From NCBI RefSeq assembly GCF_037338445.1, contig NZ_CP147838.1:744001-808000 (forward strand): a stretch of 64,000 bases of DNA, in the 5' to 3' direction. A program made the position numbers and the translations under genes. This document shows positions 1-9,374 of the stretch, one piece after another (position 1 is the stretch's first letter; every line of letters begins with the position of its first letter). Under the pieces are notes generated by a model. The model made no database searches, was not told the origin of the DNA, and saw nothing but the letters and a program-made list of their open reading frames with translations. The stretch is from Salinibaculum sp. SYNS191 (GTDB lineage Archaea > Halobacteriota > Halobacteria > Halobacteriales > Haloarculaceae).

Positions 1-1
1 C

Positions 2-520
2 GTGGAGAACCGGATGGACTCGGTGAGGGACATCGAGGCGGCGCTGGACTGGCTGGCGAACCACGACGCCGTCGACCCCGACCGCATCGTCGCCAAGGGC
101 GGGTCCTACGGCGGGTTCATGGTCCTGGCCGCGCTGACGGAGTACCCCGACCGCTGGGCCGCTGGCGTCGACAGCGTGGGCATCGCCAACTTCGTGACCT
201 TCCTGGAGAACACCGGCGAGTGGCGCCGCAAGCTCCGGGAGGCGGAGTACGGGTCCCTGGAAGAGGACCGCGAGTTCCTCGAATCCATCAGCCCAATCAA
301 CAGTATCGAGCAGATTCAGGCCCCGCTCTTTGTCATTCACGGCGAGAACGACCCGCGCGTCCCGGTCGGCGAGGCCGAGCAGATAGTCGAACAGGCCCGC
401 GAGCAGGGCGTCCCCGTCGAGAAGATTATCTTCGAGGACGAGGGCCACGGCCTCTCGAAACTGGAGAACCGCATCGAGGCCTACACGCAGGTCGTCGACT
501 TCCTCGACCAGCACGTCTGA
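2..520 (+). CDS. S9-family (prolyl oligopeptidase) peptidase, C-terminal part
   Basis: This is the C-terminal half of an alpha/beta-hydrolase serine peptidase of the S9 (acylaminoacyl/prolyl oligopeptidase) family; the beta-propeller half lies outside the window to the left. The nucleophile elbow GGSYGG is visible (Ser35 of the visible part), followed by the acid region HGENDPRVPVGEA (about residues 113-125) and the catalytic His in EDEGHGLSK (about 148). It probably cleaves short peptides in the cytoplasm. The reading frame is open to the left edge, so the GTG at base 2 is unlikely to be the true start. It is followed 67 nt later by the flavin oxidoreductase on the same strand. Confidence 0.9.
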   Translation: MENRMDSVRDIEAALDWLANHDAVDPDRIVAKGGSYGGFMVLAALTEYPDRWAAGVDSVGIANFVTFLENTGEWRRKLREAEYGSLEEDREFLESISPINSIEQIQAPLFVIHGENDPRVPVGEAEQIVEQAREQGVPVEKIIFEDEGHGLSKLENRIEAYTQVVDFLDQHV

Positions 521-587
521 CGGCGCGGCAACCGGACGGTTCGCCGAGAACACCGGAGCCTTCAGGCTGTAGGGCAAACTGCCCCCG

Positions 588-1685
588 ATGACAGCCGACC
601 TGTTCACGTCGCTATCGCTCGCCGACGCGGCGGTACCGAACCGCGTGATGGTTTCCCCAATGTGTCAGTACGCCTGCGAGGCCGAGGACGGACTCGCGAC
701 GGACTGGCACGTCCAGCATCTCAACAGCCGCGCCGTCGGCGGTGCCGGCATCGTGATGGCCGAGGCCACCGCCGTCGAGCCCCGCGGCCGCATCTCGCCG
801 CAGGACCTCGGCCTCTGGAGCGACGACCACGCCGACGCGCTGGCAGACATCGCCGCCTTCGTCCGCGACCAGGGCAGTCTCCCGGGCATTCAACTGGCCC
901 ACGCCGGCCGGAAGGCCTCGAAGACCCGGCCCGCCGACGGCTCCGAGCCGCTCCAGCCCGGCGCGGGCGGCTGGGAGACCATCGCCCCGTCGGCCGAGCC
1001 CTACCCCTACGACGAGGAGCCGCCGGCGACCCGCGCGATGACCGAGGAGGACATGGAGGGCGTGGTCGATGCCTTCGTCGACGCCGCCCGGCGGGCGGAC
1101 GCGGCCGGCTTCGAGATTGTCGAGGTCCACGCCGCACACGGCTATCTGCTCCACCAGTTCCTCTCGCCGGTGACCAACGACCGCGACGACGAGTACGGCG
1201 GGAGCTTCGAGAACCGGACACGGTTCCCGCTGGAGGTCATCGATGCGGTGGACGAGGTCTGGCCCGCCGAAAAGCCGCTGTTCGTCCGCATCTCGGCGAC
1301 GGACTGGCTCGCGGACCGGGAGTCCTGGACCGTCGCCCAGTCCGTCCGCTTCGCCGACCGCGCGGCCGAGCGGGGCGTCGACCTCGTGGACGTGAGCGGG
1401 GGCGGGCTCCACCCCGACCAGCGACTCCCGCGGACGGGACCGGGCTACCAGGTGCCGTACGCGGAGCGAATCGGCGCGGAGACGGAGGGGGACGTGGCCG
1501 TGGGCGCTGTCGGCGGCATCACCACACCCGAACACGCCGACGCGGTGGTCAGCAACGGCCGCGCGGACCTCGCAATCGTCGGTCGGGAGCACCTCAGGGA
1601 CCCCTACTTCACGCTGCACGCCGCCGAGAAGCTGGACCGGCTGGACGACGTGCACGTCCCCCGGCCGATTCGTCGCGGGTTCTGA
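588..1685 (+). CDS. NADH:flavin oxidoreductase, Old Yellow Enzyme family (YqjM-like)
   Basis: FMN-dependent ene-reductase of 365 residues, normal for the thermophilic-like OYE subgroup. The N-terminal SPMCQY places Cys26 and Tyr28 at the positions that tune the flavin in Bacillus YqjM. HAGRK follows near residue 105. The substrate-binding pair HAAHGYLLHQFLSP (about 178-191) and the NDRDDEYGGSFENR loop are intact, and the phosphate-binding NGRADLAIVGR is near the C-terminus. It likely reduces activated C=C bonds of enones with NAD(P)H; the physiological substrate cannot be read from the sequence. The TGA stop lies inside a 28-nt tandem duplication (1662-1717). The downstream gene converges on it. 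Confidence 0.92.
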   Translation: MTADLFTSLSLADAAVPNRVMVSPMCQYACEAEDGLATDWHVQHLNSRAVGGAGIVMAEATAVEPRGRISPQDLGLWSDDHADALADIAAFVRDQGSLPGIQLAHAGRKASKTRPADGSEPLQPGAGGWETIAPSAEPYPYDEEPPATRAMTEEDMEGVVDAFVDAARRADAAGFEIVEVHAAHGYLLHQFLSPVTNDRDDEYGGSFENRTRFPLEVIDAVDEVWPAEKPLFVRISATDWLADRESWTVAQSVRFADRAAERGVDLVDVSGGGLHPDQRLPRTGPGYQVPYAERIGAETEGDVAVGAVGGITTPEHADAVVSNGRADLAIVGREHLRDPYFTLHAAEKLDRLDDVHVPRPIRRGF

Positions 1686-1717
1686 CGCTCGGCCGATTCG
1701 TCGCGGGTTCTGACGCT
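1662..1717 (+). repeat. 28-nt perfect tandem duplication over the OYE stop codon
   Basis: Two adjacent identical 28-nt units (1662-1689 and 1690-1717), each beginning cggccgattcgtcgcgggtt, with a degenerate partial third copy (cgaccgattcg) at 1718-1728. The first unit encodes the last residues and the stop of the OYE gene; the second is therefore an untranslated copy of the gene's 3' end. It looks like a slippage or recombination duplication. Confidence 0.9.
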
Positions 1718-1744
1718 CGACCGATTCGCCGCCGATGCCGACGC

Positions 1745-2221
1745 TCAGACGATGCCGAGGCGCTGGACGAACTGCACCTGGCGGTACATCCGACAGCCGA
1801 GACAGAAGCCGGTCGAGGCCGCGAGGCCAGCCAGCGCCGCGACGGTGGCGGCCAGCGCGTACCCCGCCAGCGGGAATCCGGTGACGAATGCGACGGTGGC
1901 CGCGGCGGTGAACGCCGCGCCCAGAACGCGAGCGAAGCGATGCGGCGCGGCCGGTTCGCGCTCCGCTGGCGGGTCGAGTACGCGCATCGCACCGTGTCGC
2001 CAGAGCGTGGCGTAGAGGTCGATTCGCCACCCGGAGACGACGGCTGCCGTCAGGACGACGGCGACGGCGTAGACGAACACCGGAAGTTGAAATGCGATGG
2101 CAGCGACGAGTGCGAGCGCGGTCAGCGACTGGCCGAACCGCGGGGCGCGCGGGTCCACCAGCGCCGGTCCGTCCTCCCGCGCGGTCGGACGAGGCTGTTC
2201 GGTCCCTGTCGACGTTTCCAT
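1745..2221 (-). CDS. DUF4395-type membrane protein
   Basis: 158-residue predicted membrane protein. The N-terminal motif VDPRAPRFGQSLTALAL and the C-terminal TGFCLGCRMY are characteristic of the DUF4395 family. Hydrophobic segments lie at about residues 32-62 (a hairpin) and 98-135 (another pair), giving about four membrane spans, and the CLGC cysteine pair follows the last one. The function of the family is unknown; some members sit beside thioredoxin or rhodanese genes, which is not the case here. It converges on the OYE gene with 59 nt between stops. Confidence 0.82.
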   Translation of the reverse strand: METSTGTEQPRPTAREDGPALVDPRAPRFGQSLTALALVAAIAFQLPVFVYAVAVVLTAAVVSGWRIDLYATLWRHGAMRVLDPPAEREPAAPHRFARVLGAAFTAAATVAFVTGFPLAGYALAATVAALAGLAASTGFCLGCRMYRQVQFVQRLGIV

Positions 2222-2397
2222 TGCCAGTACCAGGCCCTCGTGGCGGATATAGGTCGCTCAGGCGGCGAGGGCGGCAGTGAGCTACGACAGCGAGAAAACG
2301 CGGGAACAGATGCCAGACGAAGCGAAACGGCAGTATTCGGCACGTAACCGCCGGTCGTGCGCGTCAGAAACCTGAACGGGAGCTGAGAGGTGTTTCG

Positions 2398-3804
2398 TCA
2401 GTCGTCGCCGAGGATGACGCGCTCGGTCATCTTCGCCGGGTCAAGCACCTCGTCGGCCTCGTCCTCGCTGAGGTAGCCCTCCGCGACGACGACCTCGCGG
2501 ATGGTCTTGCCCTCCGCCATCGCCTTCTTGGCGACCTTGCTGGCCTTGTCGTAGCCGATGGCGGGGTTCAGCGCCGTCGCCAGGGCCATCGACTGCTCGA
2601 CGCGGTCGGCGCAGTGGTCGCGGTCGGCCTCCAGTTTGTCGACGAACTTCTCGGCGAACACCTCGCTGGCGTTGCTCAGCAGTTTCGCCGACTGCAGGAA
2701 GTTGTGCGCCAGCACCGGCTTGTAGAGGTTCAGGTCGATTTGGCCCTCCGCTGCGCCGGCGGAGACGGCCGCGTCGTTGCCGACGACCTGCTTGTGGACC
2801 TGGTTGACGGCCTCGGCGACGACGGGGTTGATCTTGCCGGGCATGATGGAACTGCCGGGCTGGTTCTCCGGCTGGTCGATTTCGCCCAGGCCGTTGCGCG
2901 GGCCGGAGGCGAGCAGGCGGAGGTCGTTGGCAATCTTGTTGAGGCTGCCGGCAATCGTCCGCAACGCGCCGTGGGCCTCGCTCATCGCGTCGTGGGCGGC
3001 CTGGGCCTCGAAGTGGTTGTCGGCCTCGCGGAACTCGATGCCCGTCTCCTCGCTCATGTACTCCGCGGCCTTCGCGGGGAACTCGGGATGGGTGTTGAGG
3101 CCGGTCCCGACGGCGGTGCCGCCGAGGGCGAGTTCTCGCAGGTGCGCGCGGACGGCGTCGAGGCGCTCGATGCCCTTCTCGACCTGCGTCCGGTAGCCGG
3201 AGAACTCCTGGCCCAGCGTGATGGGCGTGGCGTCCTGGAGGTGGGTGCGGCCGGTCTTGACGACGTCGTCGAACTCCTCCTCTTTGGCTTCGAGCGACGC
3301 CGCGAGCGTCTCCAGTGCAGGTCGGAGGTCCTTCTCGGCGGCCTCGGCGCTGGCGACGTGCATCGCCGTCGGGATGACGTCGTTGCTGGACTGGCCGTAG
3401 TTGACGTGGTCGTTCGGGTGGATCTCGCGCGTGCCGATCTCGCCGCCGTAGAGTTCGGTCGCGCGGTTCGAGATGACCTCGTTGGCGTTCATGTTAGAGG
3501 ACGTGCCCGACCCGGTCTGGAACACGTCGACCGGGAACTGGTCGTCGTGCTCGCCGGCGATGACCTCGTCGGCGGCCTCGATGATAACCTCGGCCTTGTC
3601 CTCGTCGACCAGGCCGAGGTCGCGGTTGGCCTGTGCGGCCCCCTTCTTGACGACGCCGAGCGCGCGCACGAAGCGGCGGCCGAACGTGACGTCGCTTATC
3701 GGGAAGTTCTCGATGGCGCGCTGTGTCTGTGCCCCCCAGTAGGCGTCGGCAGGTACCTGCATCTCGCCGAGGCTGTCTTGCTCGGTGCGGAAGTCCTCGC
3801 TCAT
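2398..3804 (-). CDS. fumC: Fumarate hydratase class II
   Basis: Class II (iron-independent) fumarase, 468 residues, catalysing fumarate to L-malate in the TCA cycle in the cytoplasm; active as a homotetramer. Family signatures are all present: [14 protein letters not shown] (about 97-110), [14 protein letters not shown] (about 128-141), [16 protein letters not shown] (about 184-199) and the superfamily signature [12 protein letters not shown] (about 317-328), which carries the catalytic serine loop. Length matches the family. Start is the ATG followed by [12 protein letters not shown]; the A-site arginine and threonine context is preserved. It stands alone, divergent from the transducer gene to its right. 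Confidence 0.97.
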   Translation of the reverse strand: MSEDFRTEQDSLGEMQVPADAYWGAQTQRAIENFPISDVTFGRRFVRALGVVKKGAAQANRDLGLVDEDKAEVIIEAADEVIAGEHDDQFPVDVFQTGSGTSSNMNANEVISNRATELYGGEIGTREIHPNDHVNYGQSSNDVIPTAMHVASAEAAEKDLRPALETLAASLEAKEEEFDDVVKTGRTHLQDATPITLGQEFSGYRTQVEKGIERLDAVRAHLRELALGGTAVGTGLNTHPEFPAKAAEYMSEETGIEFREADNHFEAQAAHDAMSEAHGALRTIAGSLNKIANDLRLLASGPRNGLGEIDQPENQPGSSIMPGKINPVVAEAVNQVHKQVVGNDAAVSAGAAEGQIDLNLYKPVLAHNFLQSAKLLSNASEVFAEKFVDKLEADRDHCADRVEQSMALATALNPAIGYDKASKVAKKAMAEGKTIREVVVAEGYLSEDEADEVLDPAKMTERVILGDD

Positions 3805-3932
3805 ACGTACGGGAGTTCCCGGGCCGAGGCGTAAAAGCCACCGATACGCACGAACTTGTGCGGTCTCCCCGGATTCTCACCGCTGAGATTTGGCGGGACA
3901 CGTTTTTGCCGCCCACTTGGAGAGGTCTATGT

Positions 3933-5537
3933 ATGTGGTCCTTACTTGCCCAACGTGCTGCCTCGGGTGAGGGTAGCCAGGAACCGGCGGACAGCACCGG
4001 GACGGACCGGCGGTCGGACGAGGCGCAGGCGCTCGTCCGGAGCATCCTGAACGGCCTGAAGGAGCCGACGGTGGTGGTGGACACCGACGGGGTCGTCACC
4101 CACGCCAACAGCCAGGCGCTCGACCTCTACGACACGACGGAGACGGAGGCCGTCGGGCGCGAGGCGGACGCGCTCCTCGACGAAGCCGGCGATATCGTGG
4201 GCGAGGCGATAGAGCGGGGTGAGGACATCCCGGAACGGGAAGCGGAGATACGCGTCGGCGGGGCGGTGACGCCCGTCGAGCGGACGGTGACGCTGCTGTA
4301 CGACGACGACGGCGCGCTCGCCGGCGCGATGCTCGTCGAGAAGGACGTGACCGAGCGCCGTCGCCAGCGCCGCAAGAAGCAGGCGATGGAGACCTACCAG
4401 GAGGAGGTACTCGACGACCTGCAGGACAAACTCCACCGGCTGGCGACGGGAGACCTGACCATCGACCCGCGGGTGCCCGAACCCGACGCCGACTACGACG
4501 AGGTGATGGAGGTCTACGACGAGTTCACGGAGATGAACGACAACCTCGGCCGTGCCGTCGCCAACATCCGCGAGATAATCACGGAGGTGACCGAGAACGC
4601 CGACGAACTCGACGACACCGGTACATCGCTGTCGGCGTCGGCGGAGGAGGTCACGGCGGCTATCGACCAGATAGACGCCTCCTCGTCGGAACTGGCACAC
4701 GGGGCCGACGACCTGGCCGAGGAGACCCAGCGCGCGAGCGGCAGCGTCGACGACCTCTCGGCGTCCATCGAGGAGATAACGGCCTCGGTTCAGCAGATAG
4801 ACGCCCAGTCGGAGGAGGCCGCCCAGCTGGCCGAGAACGGCGTCGAGGACGTCGACCGCGCGGTCGGCCGCATCAGACAGGCGACCGACTCCACCTCGAC
4901 GGTCGCACAGCGCATCGACTCGCTGGAGGAGAGCATGGACGAGGTCAGCGACATCATCGACATCATCGCGGACATCGCCGAGCAGACGAACATGCTCGCG
5001 CTCAACGCCAACATCGAGGCCGCGCGCGCTGACGAGGCCGGGGAGGGTTTCGCCGTCGTCGCCAACGAGGTCAAGTCCCTCGCCGAGGAGTCCCAGGAGT
5101 CCGCGGACGAAATCGCCGACATCATCCAGAGCGTGCAGAGCCAGACGGCCGACCTGGTCGAGAGCATCCGCGACGCCAACGACGAGGTGGAGGACGGCGC
5201 GGAGGCCGTCGAGGACGTGGTCGACCGGCTGGAGCGCATCCACGACCGCATCGAGCAGACCAGCGAGGGCGTGACCGAGATATCCTCGGCCGTCGAGTCA
5301 CAGGCCGACAACGCCGAGGAGGTCAGCGCGGTCATCGACGACGCCGCCGGCCTCACCGAGGAGATGACGGCGTCCATCCAGCAGATATCCAGCGGCATCG
5401 ACGAGCAGGCCGACGCGATGGACGAAGTGGCCCGCCGCGCACAGCGGCTCAGCGAGATGGGCGAGGAGACCTACGAACGCGTCGACGCCTTCAAAGTCGC
5501 CGACGACGAGAGCGCGACGCTCCGCGAAGAAGTCTGA
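3933..5537 (+). CDS. Soluble methyl-accepting transducer (Htr) with PAS and HAMP-like domains
   Basis: Cytoplasmic chemotaxis/phototaxis transducer of 534 residues with no membrane segment. Order of parts: PAS domain (about residues 30-135, [16 protein letters not shown]), HAMP-like linker (about 160-215, [12 protein letters not shown]), then a long methyl-accepting coiled coil whose hairpin tip [20 protein letters not shown] is near residues 340-360. The tip binds CheW and CheA. Q/E-rich heptads with EE/SQ pairs flank it and are probable methylation sites. The ATG of MWSLLAQ was chosen because the upstream in-frame extension overlaps the fumarase gene in antisense and has no conserved character. 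The signal sensed by the PAS domain is unknown; no che or arl genes are in the window. Confidence 0.9.
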   Translation: MWSLLAQRAASGEGSQEPADSTGTDRRSDEAQALVRSILNGLKEPTVVVDTDGVVTHANSQALDLYDTTETEAVGREADALLDEAGDIVGEAIERGEDIPEREAEIRVGGAVTPVERTVTLLYDDDGALAGAMLVEKDVTERRRQRRKKQAMETYQEEVLDDLQDKLHRLATGDLTIDPRVPEPDADYDEVMEVYDEFTEMNDNLGRAVANIREIITEVTENADELDDTGTSLSASAEEVTAAIDQIDASSSELAHGADDLAEETQRASGSVDDLSASIEEITASVQQIDAQSEEAAQLAENGVEDVDRAVGRIRQATDSTSTVAQRIDSLEESMDEVSDIIDIIADIAEQTNMLALNANIEAARADEAGEGFAVVANEVKSLAEESQESADEIADIIQSVQSQTADLVESIRDANDEVEDGAEAVEDVVDRLERIHDRIEQTSEGVTEISSAVESQADNAEEVSAVIDDAAGLTEEMTASIQQISSGIDEQADAMDEVARRAQRLSEMGEETYERVDAFKVADDESATLREEV

Positions 5538-5630
5538 CGCCCGGGCTCGGACGGGCGGCCCTGGCCCCGCTCGTCCCCGCTGAGAGCGACGGACGACGTT
5601 CCCTCGTGGGAAATACAAGTCAATGGGATT

Positions 5631-5638
5631 GATATAAT
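5631..5638 (+). promoter_or_regulatory. Probable TATA box for the 5676 gene
   Basis: The AT-rich octamer gatataat in otherwise GC-rich DNA lies about 40 nt before the ATG at 5676, which fits transcription initiation near 5660 and a short leader. It is read by eye only. Confidence 0.4.
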
Positions 5639-5675
5639 TGGGCAGTGACAAGGGGAGTGTACGGAGGTCACAGCC

Positions 5676-6224
5676 ATGAGCCAGGACAATCCGATCAGTA
5701 CGGTCTTCGAACTGCAGCGACGAACACTCGAGCAGAGCCAGCGGGCGATGGAGCAGTCCATCGAGTTCCAGAAACGCCTCAATCAGGCCATGATGAGCGG
5801 TATCGAGGGCCAGAGTGAGGCCCAGCAGCGCAGCGTCGACGTGACTCGGTCCGCGATGGAGAGCTACCTCGAAACCATCGAGTCGATGGTGCCCGGGTCC
5901 GAAGCCGGGGTCGAGCAGATTCGCGAAGCGATGGACGAGCAGTTCGCGGCCGTCGAGGATGCCCAGGCCGACGCCCAGGAGATGGCCGAAAACGGCCTCG
6001 AAGAGTACGAGGACATGTCGGCGGCGTACCTCGACGCGCTCAGCGAGCAGATGGACATGCTCTACGACGCCCACGAGGACCTGGAGAGCCAGACGCTCGA
6101 GTTCCTCGACGACACCGAGGAACAGCTCGAAGAACTCCGCGAGCAGGCCGAAGACCAGGCGCAGGAGCAAATCGAGCGCATCCAGGACCGCGCCGCGGAG
6201 CTGCGCGACCAGGTCGAAGGATAG
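5676..6224 (+). CDS. Coiled-coil, phasin-like protein
   Basis: 182-residue highly acidic, almost entirely helical protein with no membrane segment and no cysteine. It starts MSQDNPISTVFELQRRTLEQ and has Q/E-rich heptad-like repeats along its whole length, ending in a strongly charged coiled coil (about 140-182). The N-terminal pattern (Pro-Ile-Ser, FELQRRTLEQSQRAMEQSIEFQK) resembles haloarchaeal PhaP-type phasins that coat polyhydroxyalkanoate granules, but no phaE/phaC synthase genes are nearby, so that is an inference. Alternatives are a generic structural coiled coil. It has its own promoter-like box at 5631 and a T-tract terminator at 6241. Confidence 0.75.
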   Translation: MSQDNPISTVFELQRRTLEQSQRAMEQSIEFQKRLNQAMMSGIEGQSEAQQRSVDVTRSAMESYLETIESMVPGSEAGVEQIREAMDEQFAAVEDAQADAQEMAENGLEEYEDMSAAYLDALSEQMDMLYDAHEDLESQTLEFLDDTEEQLEELREQAEDQAQEQIERIQDRAAELRDQVEG

Positions 6225-6240
6225 TCGGCGAACTTCTCAG

Positions 6241-6246
6241 TTTTTT
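6241..6246 (+). terminator. T-tract terminator after the coiled-coil gene
   Basis: A run of six T followed by CCCC begins 17 nt after the stop at 6224, on the coding strand of the upstream gene and before the convergent fen gene ends at 6268. Oligo-T tracts are the usual intrinsic termination signal in archaea. Confidence 0.45.
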
Positions 6247-6267
6247 CCCCAGCGACCAGCAGTGGCG

Positions 6268-7245
6268 TCAAGCCCAGTCGTCCAGCCCCGTCTGGACCAG
6301 TGAGGACTCGATGCGCTCGAAGCCACGCGCAACTTCGTCGGGGTCGACCTCCCACGTCTCCGTGACGTACTCGCGGGCCGCCGCGACGTCCGGGTTCAGG
6401 TCCGTGTCGAACTCGCAGTCGACGACCGCCGGGTCCAGAAAGAGCTGACGGATGCGGTCCGCGTCGTCGACGTGGTAGCCCTCCGCCTCGAAGACGCCCC
6501 AGAGGTCGCCGTGTTCGCGGACCAGTGTGACGGCGGTCTTGGGACCGACGCCGGAGATGCCCTCGTTGAAGTCCGTCCCACAGAGGATGGCGACGTCGAC
6601 GAGCTGTTCCCACGTCAGGTCGTGTTCGGCCAGCGTGGCGTCGAAGTCCATCAGTTCGGGGTCGCCGGAACTCGTGAGCTGTCGCAGGGTCAGCGGCGCG
6701 CCGAAGAGGAGGGCGTCGTAGTCCTCCGTGCCGACGTAGTCGACCTGTCCCCGCCGGGCCATCCTGGCGGCCTGGGCCTCCCCCTCTGCCGGGGCGTCGA
6801 CGATGGGGACGTCCAGCAGGGCCAGCAGTTCCCGGGTCGTGTCGACGATGGTGTCCGTCAGGCGCTGGGTTCGCGACTCCAGCCGCGCGACGGCGATTGC
6901 GTCGTCCCGCTCGCGGGCCTCCGCCAGCTGGTCCTCGTACTTCTCGCGTTGCTGCCGGCGGGACTGCACCTCGTCGTCCTTCAGGTCGGTGACCGCGCCG
7001 TCGAAGACGAAGACGGGAGTGAGGTCGTGTTCGAAGAACTTCGGCAGCCCCTGGACGACGCCGACGAGGTTGGCGACCTCCGTGCCGTCGGCGGTGGTGT
7101 AGACGTCGTCGCTGGTCCACTTCACGGTCGTCGTGAGATACCGGTAGAGCCAGTTGTGCGCGTCGACGGCCACGACGGAGCCGGCCACGTCGTCGAAGGA
7201 GACGTCCCTGATGACCGCCAGGTCACGTAAGTCCGCGTTTCCCAT
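6268..7245 (-). CDS. fen: Flap endonuclease 1
   Basis: Structure-specific 5' nuclease (FEN-1/XPG family) of 325 residues that removes RNA-primer flaps in Okazaki-fragment maturation and long-patch repair. Metal ligands expected for the family are visible: D28 (VVAVDAHNW), D82 (PVFVFDG), E154/E156 (APAEGEAQA), D175/D177 ([10 protein letters not shown]) and the Asp of [10 protein letters not shown], followed by the helix-hairpin-helix SGVGPKTA. Start at [10 protein letters not shown] is chosen because the family needs Gly2 at the N-terminus; the 33-codon upstream extension is not conserved-looking. The C-terminal PCNA-binding peptide is QTGLDDWA, lacking the second aromatic residue. Divergent from the 7338 gene. 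Confidence 0.96.
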   Translation of the reverse strand: MGNADLRDLAVIRDVSFDDVAGSVVAVDAHNWLYRYLTTTVKWTSDDVYTTADGTEVANLVGVVQGLPKFFEHDLTPVFVFDGAVTDLKDDEVQSRRQQREKYEDQLAEARERDDAIAVARLESRTQRLTDTIVDTTRELLALLDVPIVDAPAEGEAQAARMARRGQVDYVGTEDYDALLFGAPLTLRQLTSSGDPELMDFDATLAEHDLTWEQLVDVAILCGTDFNEGISGVGPKTAVTLVREHGDLWGVFEAEGYHVDDADRIRQLFLDPAVVDCEFDTDLNPDVAAAREYVTETWEVDPDEVARGFERIESSLVQTGLDDWA

Positions 7246-7337
7246 TGCCACACGGTAGGACAGAGCGCCGTTTGAATCCCCCGACTCTGCGCGCCGGGGA
7301 GAAACGTTGAACAGAGTGTACGTCCAATACGTCTCAC

Positions 7338-8165
7338 ATGACAACGACAGGGGGTATTCTGACGGAGCTCAAACAACCCGAGTACGTCGGCGAGAACCGG
7401 TGTATGCCGTGTACCGTCGTGAACACGCTCATCGCAGGGGCGGTGAGCGTCGTCGTCGGGGTGGGAGTCGCGACAGCGAGTTCGCCGGCCGCCGGGGTCG
7501 GCGCGGGCCTGGTCGTCTTCGGCCTCAGCCTGGCCGCGATATACCTGCGGGGCTATCTCGTGCCGGGGACGCCGACCCTGACCAAGCGGTACTTCCCGGA
7601 GTGGCTGCTGCAGTTGTTCGGCAAAGAGCCGGAGGAGATGCCGGAGCCGGGACAGGCCGAGGTCGACCCCGAGCAGGTGCTCACGAGCATCGGCGCCCTG
7701 GAGGAGTGTGCCGACGGGACGGACCTCTGTCTGACCGACGGCTTCCGCGAGGAGTGGGACGAGGAGATACAGCGCCTGGAAGCGGAGGACGCCGACCGCG
7801 AGCAGTTGCTCCGGATGCTGGACACCGAGGAGGGGGAGGTCAGCTACGAGGAGTACGGGGCGGCCTTCCGGGCCTTCGTCGACGACCAGCCCGTCGGCAA
7901 GTGGGAGTCCCGCGGGGCCTTCCTCGCGGACCTGGGCGCGGCGAACGTGCTGGCGCGGTGGTACTCGGACTGGGACCGACTGTCACTGCCGGGGCGGAGC
8001 CAGCTACTGAGCGGGATGCGGCTGTTCATCGACACCTGTCCCGAGTGCGGCGGCGTCCCGGAGTTCGGGGCGGAGACCGTGGAGTCCTGTTGCTCGACGT
8101 ACGAGGTGGCGGCCGTCTCCTGTACCGACTGCGGGGCACGGCTCTTCGAGACCCGCGCGGTCTAG
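7338..8165 (+). CDS. Haloarchaeal membrane protein with C-terminal zinc ribbon
   Basis: 275-residue protein of unknown function. A short N-terminal part with a CMPC pair (residues 22-25) precedes two adjacent hydrophobic segments (about 28-48 and 51-72). The rest is an acidic cytoplasmic domain containing another Cys pair ([10 protein letters not shown]) and a C-terminal four-cysteine ribbon: [17 protein letters not shown] (about 235-270). The arrangement suggests a membrane-anchored metal-binding protein. It lies divergent to fen (92 nt between starts) and its stop codon shares a CTAG with the converging acetyltransferase gene. I do not recognise a characterised homologue. Confidence 0.85.
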   Translation: MTTTGGILTELKQPEYVGENRCMPCTVVNTLIAGAVSVVVGVGVATASSPAAGVGAGLVVFGLSLAAIYLRGYLVPGTPTLTKRYFPEWLLQLFGKEPEEMPEPGQAEVDPEQVLTSIGALEECADGTDLCLTDGFREEWDEEIQRLEAEDADREQLLRMLDTEEGEVSYEEYGAAFRAFVDDQPVGKWESRGAFLADLGAANVLARWYSDWDRLSLPGRSQLLSGMRLFIDTCPECGGVPEFGAETVESCCSTYEVAAVSCTDCGARLFETRAV

Positions 8166-8689
8166 GCGGGGTCGTCGACGACCGGTGGGGGGGGCGCGTC
8201 CGTCCGCTCGTCGAGAAACGCCCGTTCGGCCGCCGAGAGGTCCCGCTCGCGGTAGCGGTCGAGTCCCTCCCGGTACGTCGCCGGGTCGCGGTCAGCGCCG
8301 AAGGCACAGACCAGTTCCGCCAGGCCGGTCGTCTCGCCGGTGAACCCGAAGCCAGCGCGGTAGGCGGCCTCGTAGGCGAAGGGGTTGTTGACGGCGATAC
8401 AGACGCGTTCGAAGCCACGGTCGAGCGCGCGCTCGGCGGTGAACCGGAGCAGTCGCGGGCCGATTCCCTCCCCGCGGCGGTCGTGGCGGACCGTGACGTA
8501 CCGCAGGCGGAGCGTGTCGGGGTCGGTCCGGTCGGGGTCGAAGGCCACAGCCCCGACGACGTCGCCGTCCTCGCGGGCGACGGACTTGCCGGTCCGGGAC
8601 ATGACGAACTTGCCGGCGTAGCTGAACTGCTCGTAGTCGAGCCGGAGCGTCGGGCCGTCGGCCGGCCAGCCGAGCACCGCGAAGTCCAT
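8162..8689 (-). CDS. GNAT-family N-acetyltransferase
   Basis: 175-residue acyl-CoA N-acyltransferase. The acetyl-CoA pyrophosphate loop is RRGEGIGPRLLRF (about residues 73-85), preceded by the beta-4 strand LRLRYVTVRHD and followed by the beta-5/alpha-4 region VCIAVNNPFAYEAAYRAGFGFTG cut here to its idea: a strand, Asn-Pro, and a hydrophobic helix. The substrate is unknown. The start MDFAVLGW is used because upstream sequence lies in the divergent intergenic space. The C-terminal tail has a poly-proline run from an eight-G tract. It converges with the 7338 gene with a 4-nt overlap. Confidence 0.85.
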   Translation of the reverse strand: MDFAVLGWPADGPTLRLDYEQFSYAGKFVMSRTGKSVAREDGDVVGAVAFDPDRTDPDTLRLRYVTVRHDRRGEGIGPRLLRFTAERALDRGFERVCIAVNNPFAYEAAYRAGFGFTGETTGLAELVCAFGADRDPATYREGLDRYRERDLSAAERAFLDERTDAPPPPVVDDPA

Positions 8690-8759
8690 GTCCCCCCCAG
8701 GGGCCGGAGGGGTATGTGTGCTGCGCAGGCGTTTAGGCAGCGGGGGACCAACTCGGGGC

Positions 8760-9374
8760 ATGCACGCAGGCGACGTCGCCCCGTTCGACCGGTTCGCGCG
8801 GCTGTACGACTTCTTCATGCCCGGGGCGGACCGGGCGAAACTCGACGCGGGGCTAACCCGGGCCGAGCGGCCGCTGGAGCGGGTCGTCGACGTCGGCGGC
8901 GGGCCGGGGCGGGCGGTGCGGGAACTCGACGCCGCGTGGCGGCTTGTCGTCGACCCGGCGCAGGGAATGCTGCGGCAGGCGCGCCGGCACGACCTGCAAC
9001 CGGTGCAGGGCGACGGCGCGCGACTGCCGCTTTCGACCGGGAGCGTCGACGCGGTGCTGGTGACCGACGCGTTGCACCACATGGGCGACCAGCACGGGGT
9101 CCTGGAAGAGGCCGCGCGCGTCCTGCGGCCCGGCGGGGTGCTGGTCGTCAGGGAGTTCGACCCGACGACGCTCCGGGGGCGGGGGCTGGTCCTGGCCGAA
9201 CGCGCGGTCGGGTTCGACTCCGCGTTCTACAGTCCGGACGCGCTCGCGGATGATATCGCGAGAACGGGGTTGCGAGCGTCCGTCGTCGAGCGGGGGTTCG
9301 GGTACACCGTCGTCGGGGTGAAGCGCGTCGAGAGCGAGCAATCCAAGTCGCGGGAGTCCGAAGTCGCGGTATGA
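8760..9374 (+). CDS. Class I SAM-dependent methyltransferase
   Basis: 204-residue Rossmann-fold methyltransferase. Motif I is VVDVGGGPGRAV (about 40-51), the acidic residue binding ribose is in LVVDPAQGML (about 62-71), GDGARLPL is motif II-like, and the post-motif ALHHMGDQHGVLEEAARVLRP followed by GGVLVVREF is typical of the UbiE/Methyltransf_11 group. Substrate unknown. The start MHAGDVAPFDRFARLYD is preferred because this opening is typical of UbiE-like enzymes. The stop overlaps the next start as ATGA, so it is probably co-translated with the DUF3054 gene. Confidence 0.9.
   Translation: MHAGDVAPFDRFARLYDFFMPGADRAKLDAGLTRAERPLERVVDVGGGPGRAVRELDAAWRLVVDPAQGMLRQARRHDLQPVQGDGARLPLSTGSVDAVLVTDALHHMGDQHGVLEEAARVLRPGGVLVVREFDPTTLRGRGLVLAERAVGFDSAFYSPDALADDIARTGLRASVVERGFGYTVVGVKRVESEQSKSRESEVAV

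Noticed and set aside
612..2030. Long minus-strand open frame opposite the OYE gene
   Set aside because: Antisense shadow of a GC-rich gene; Arg/Pro/Ala composition, no domain, and a well-supported gene on the other strand.
2614..3834. Long plus-strand frame opposite fumC
   Set aside because: Antisense shadow; fumarase motifs are intact on the minus strand.
3942..5243. Long minus-strand frame opposite the transducer
   Set aside because: Leu/Val/Arg-rich antisense product without domains; the transducer is clear on the plus strand.
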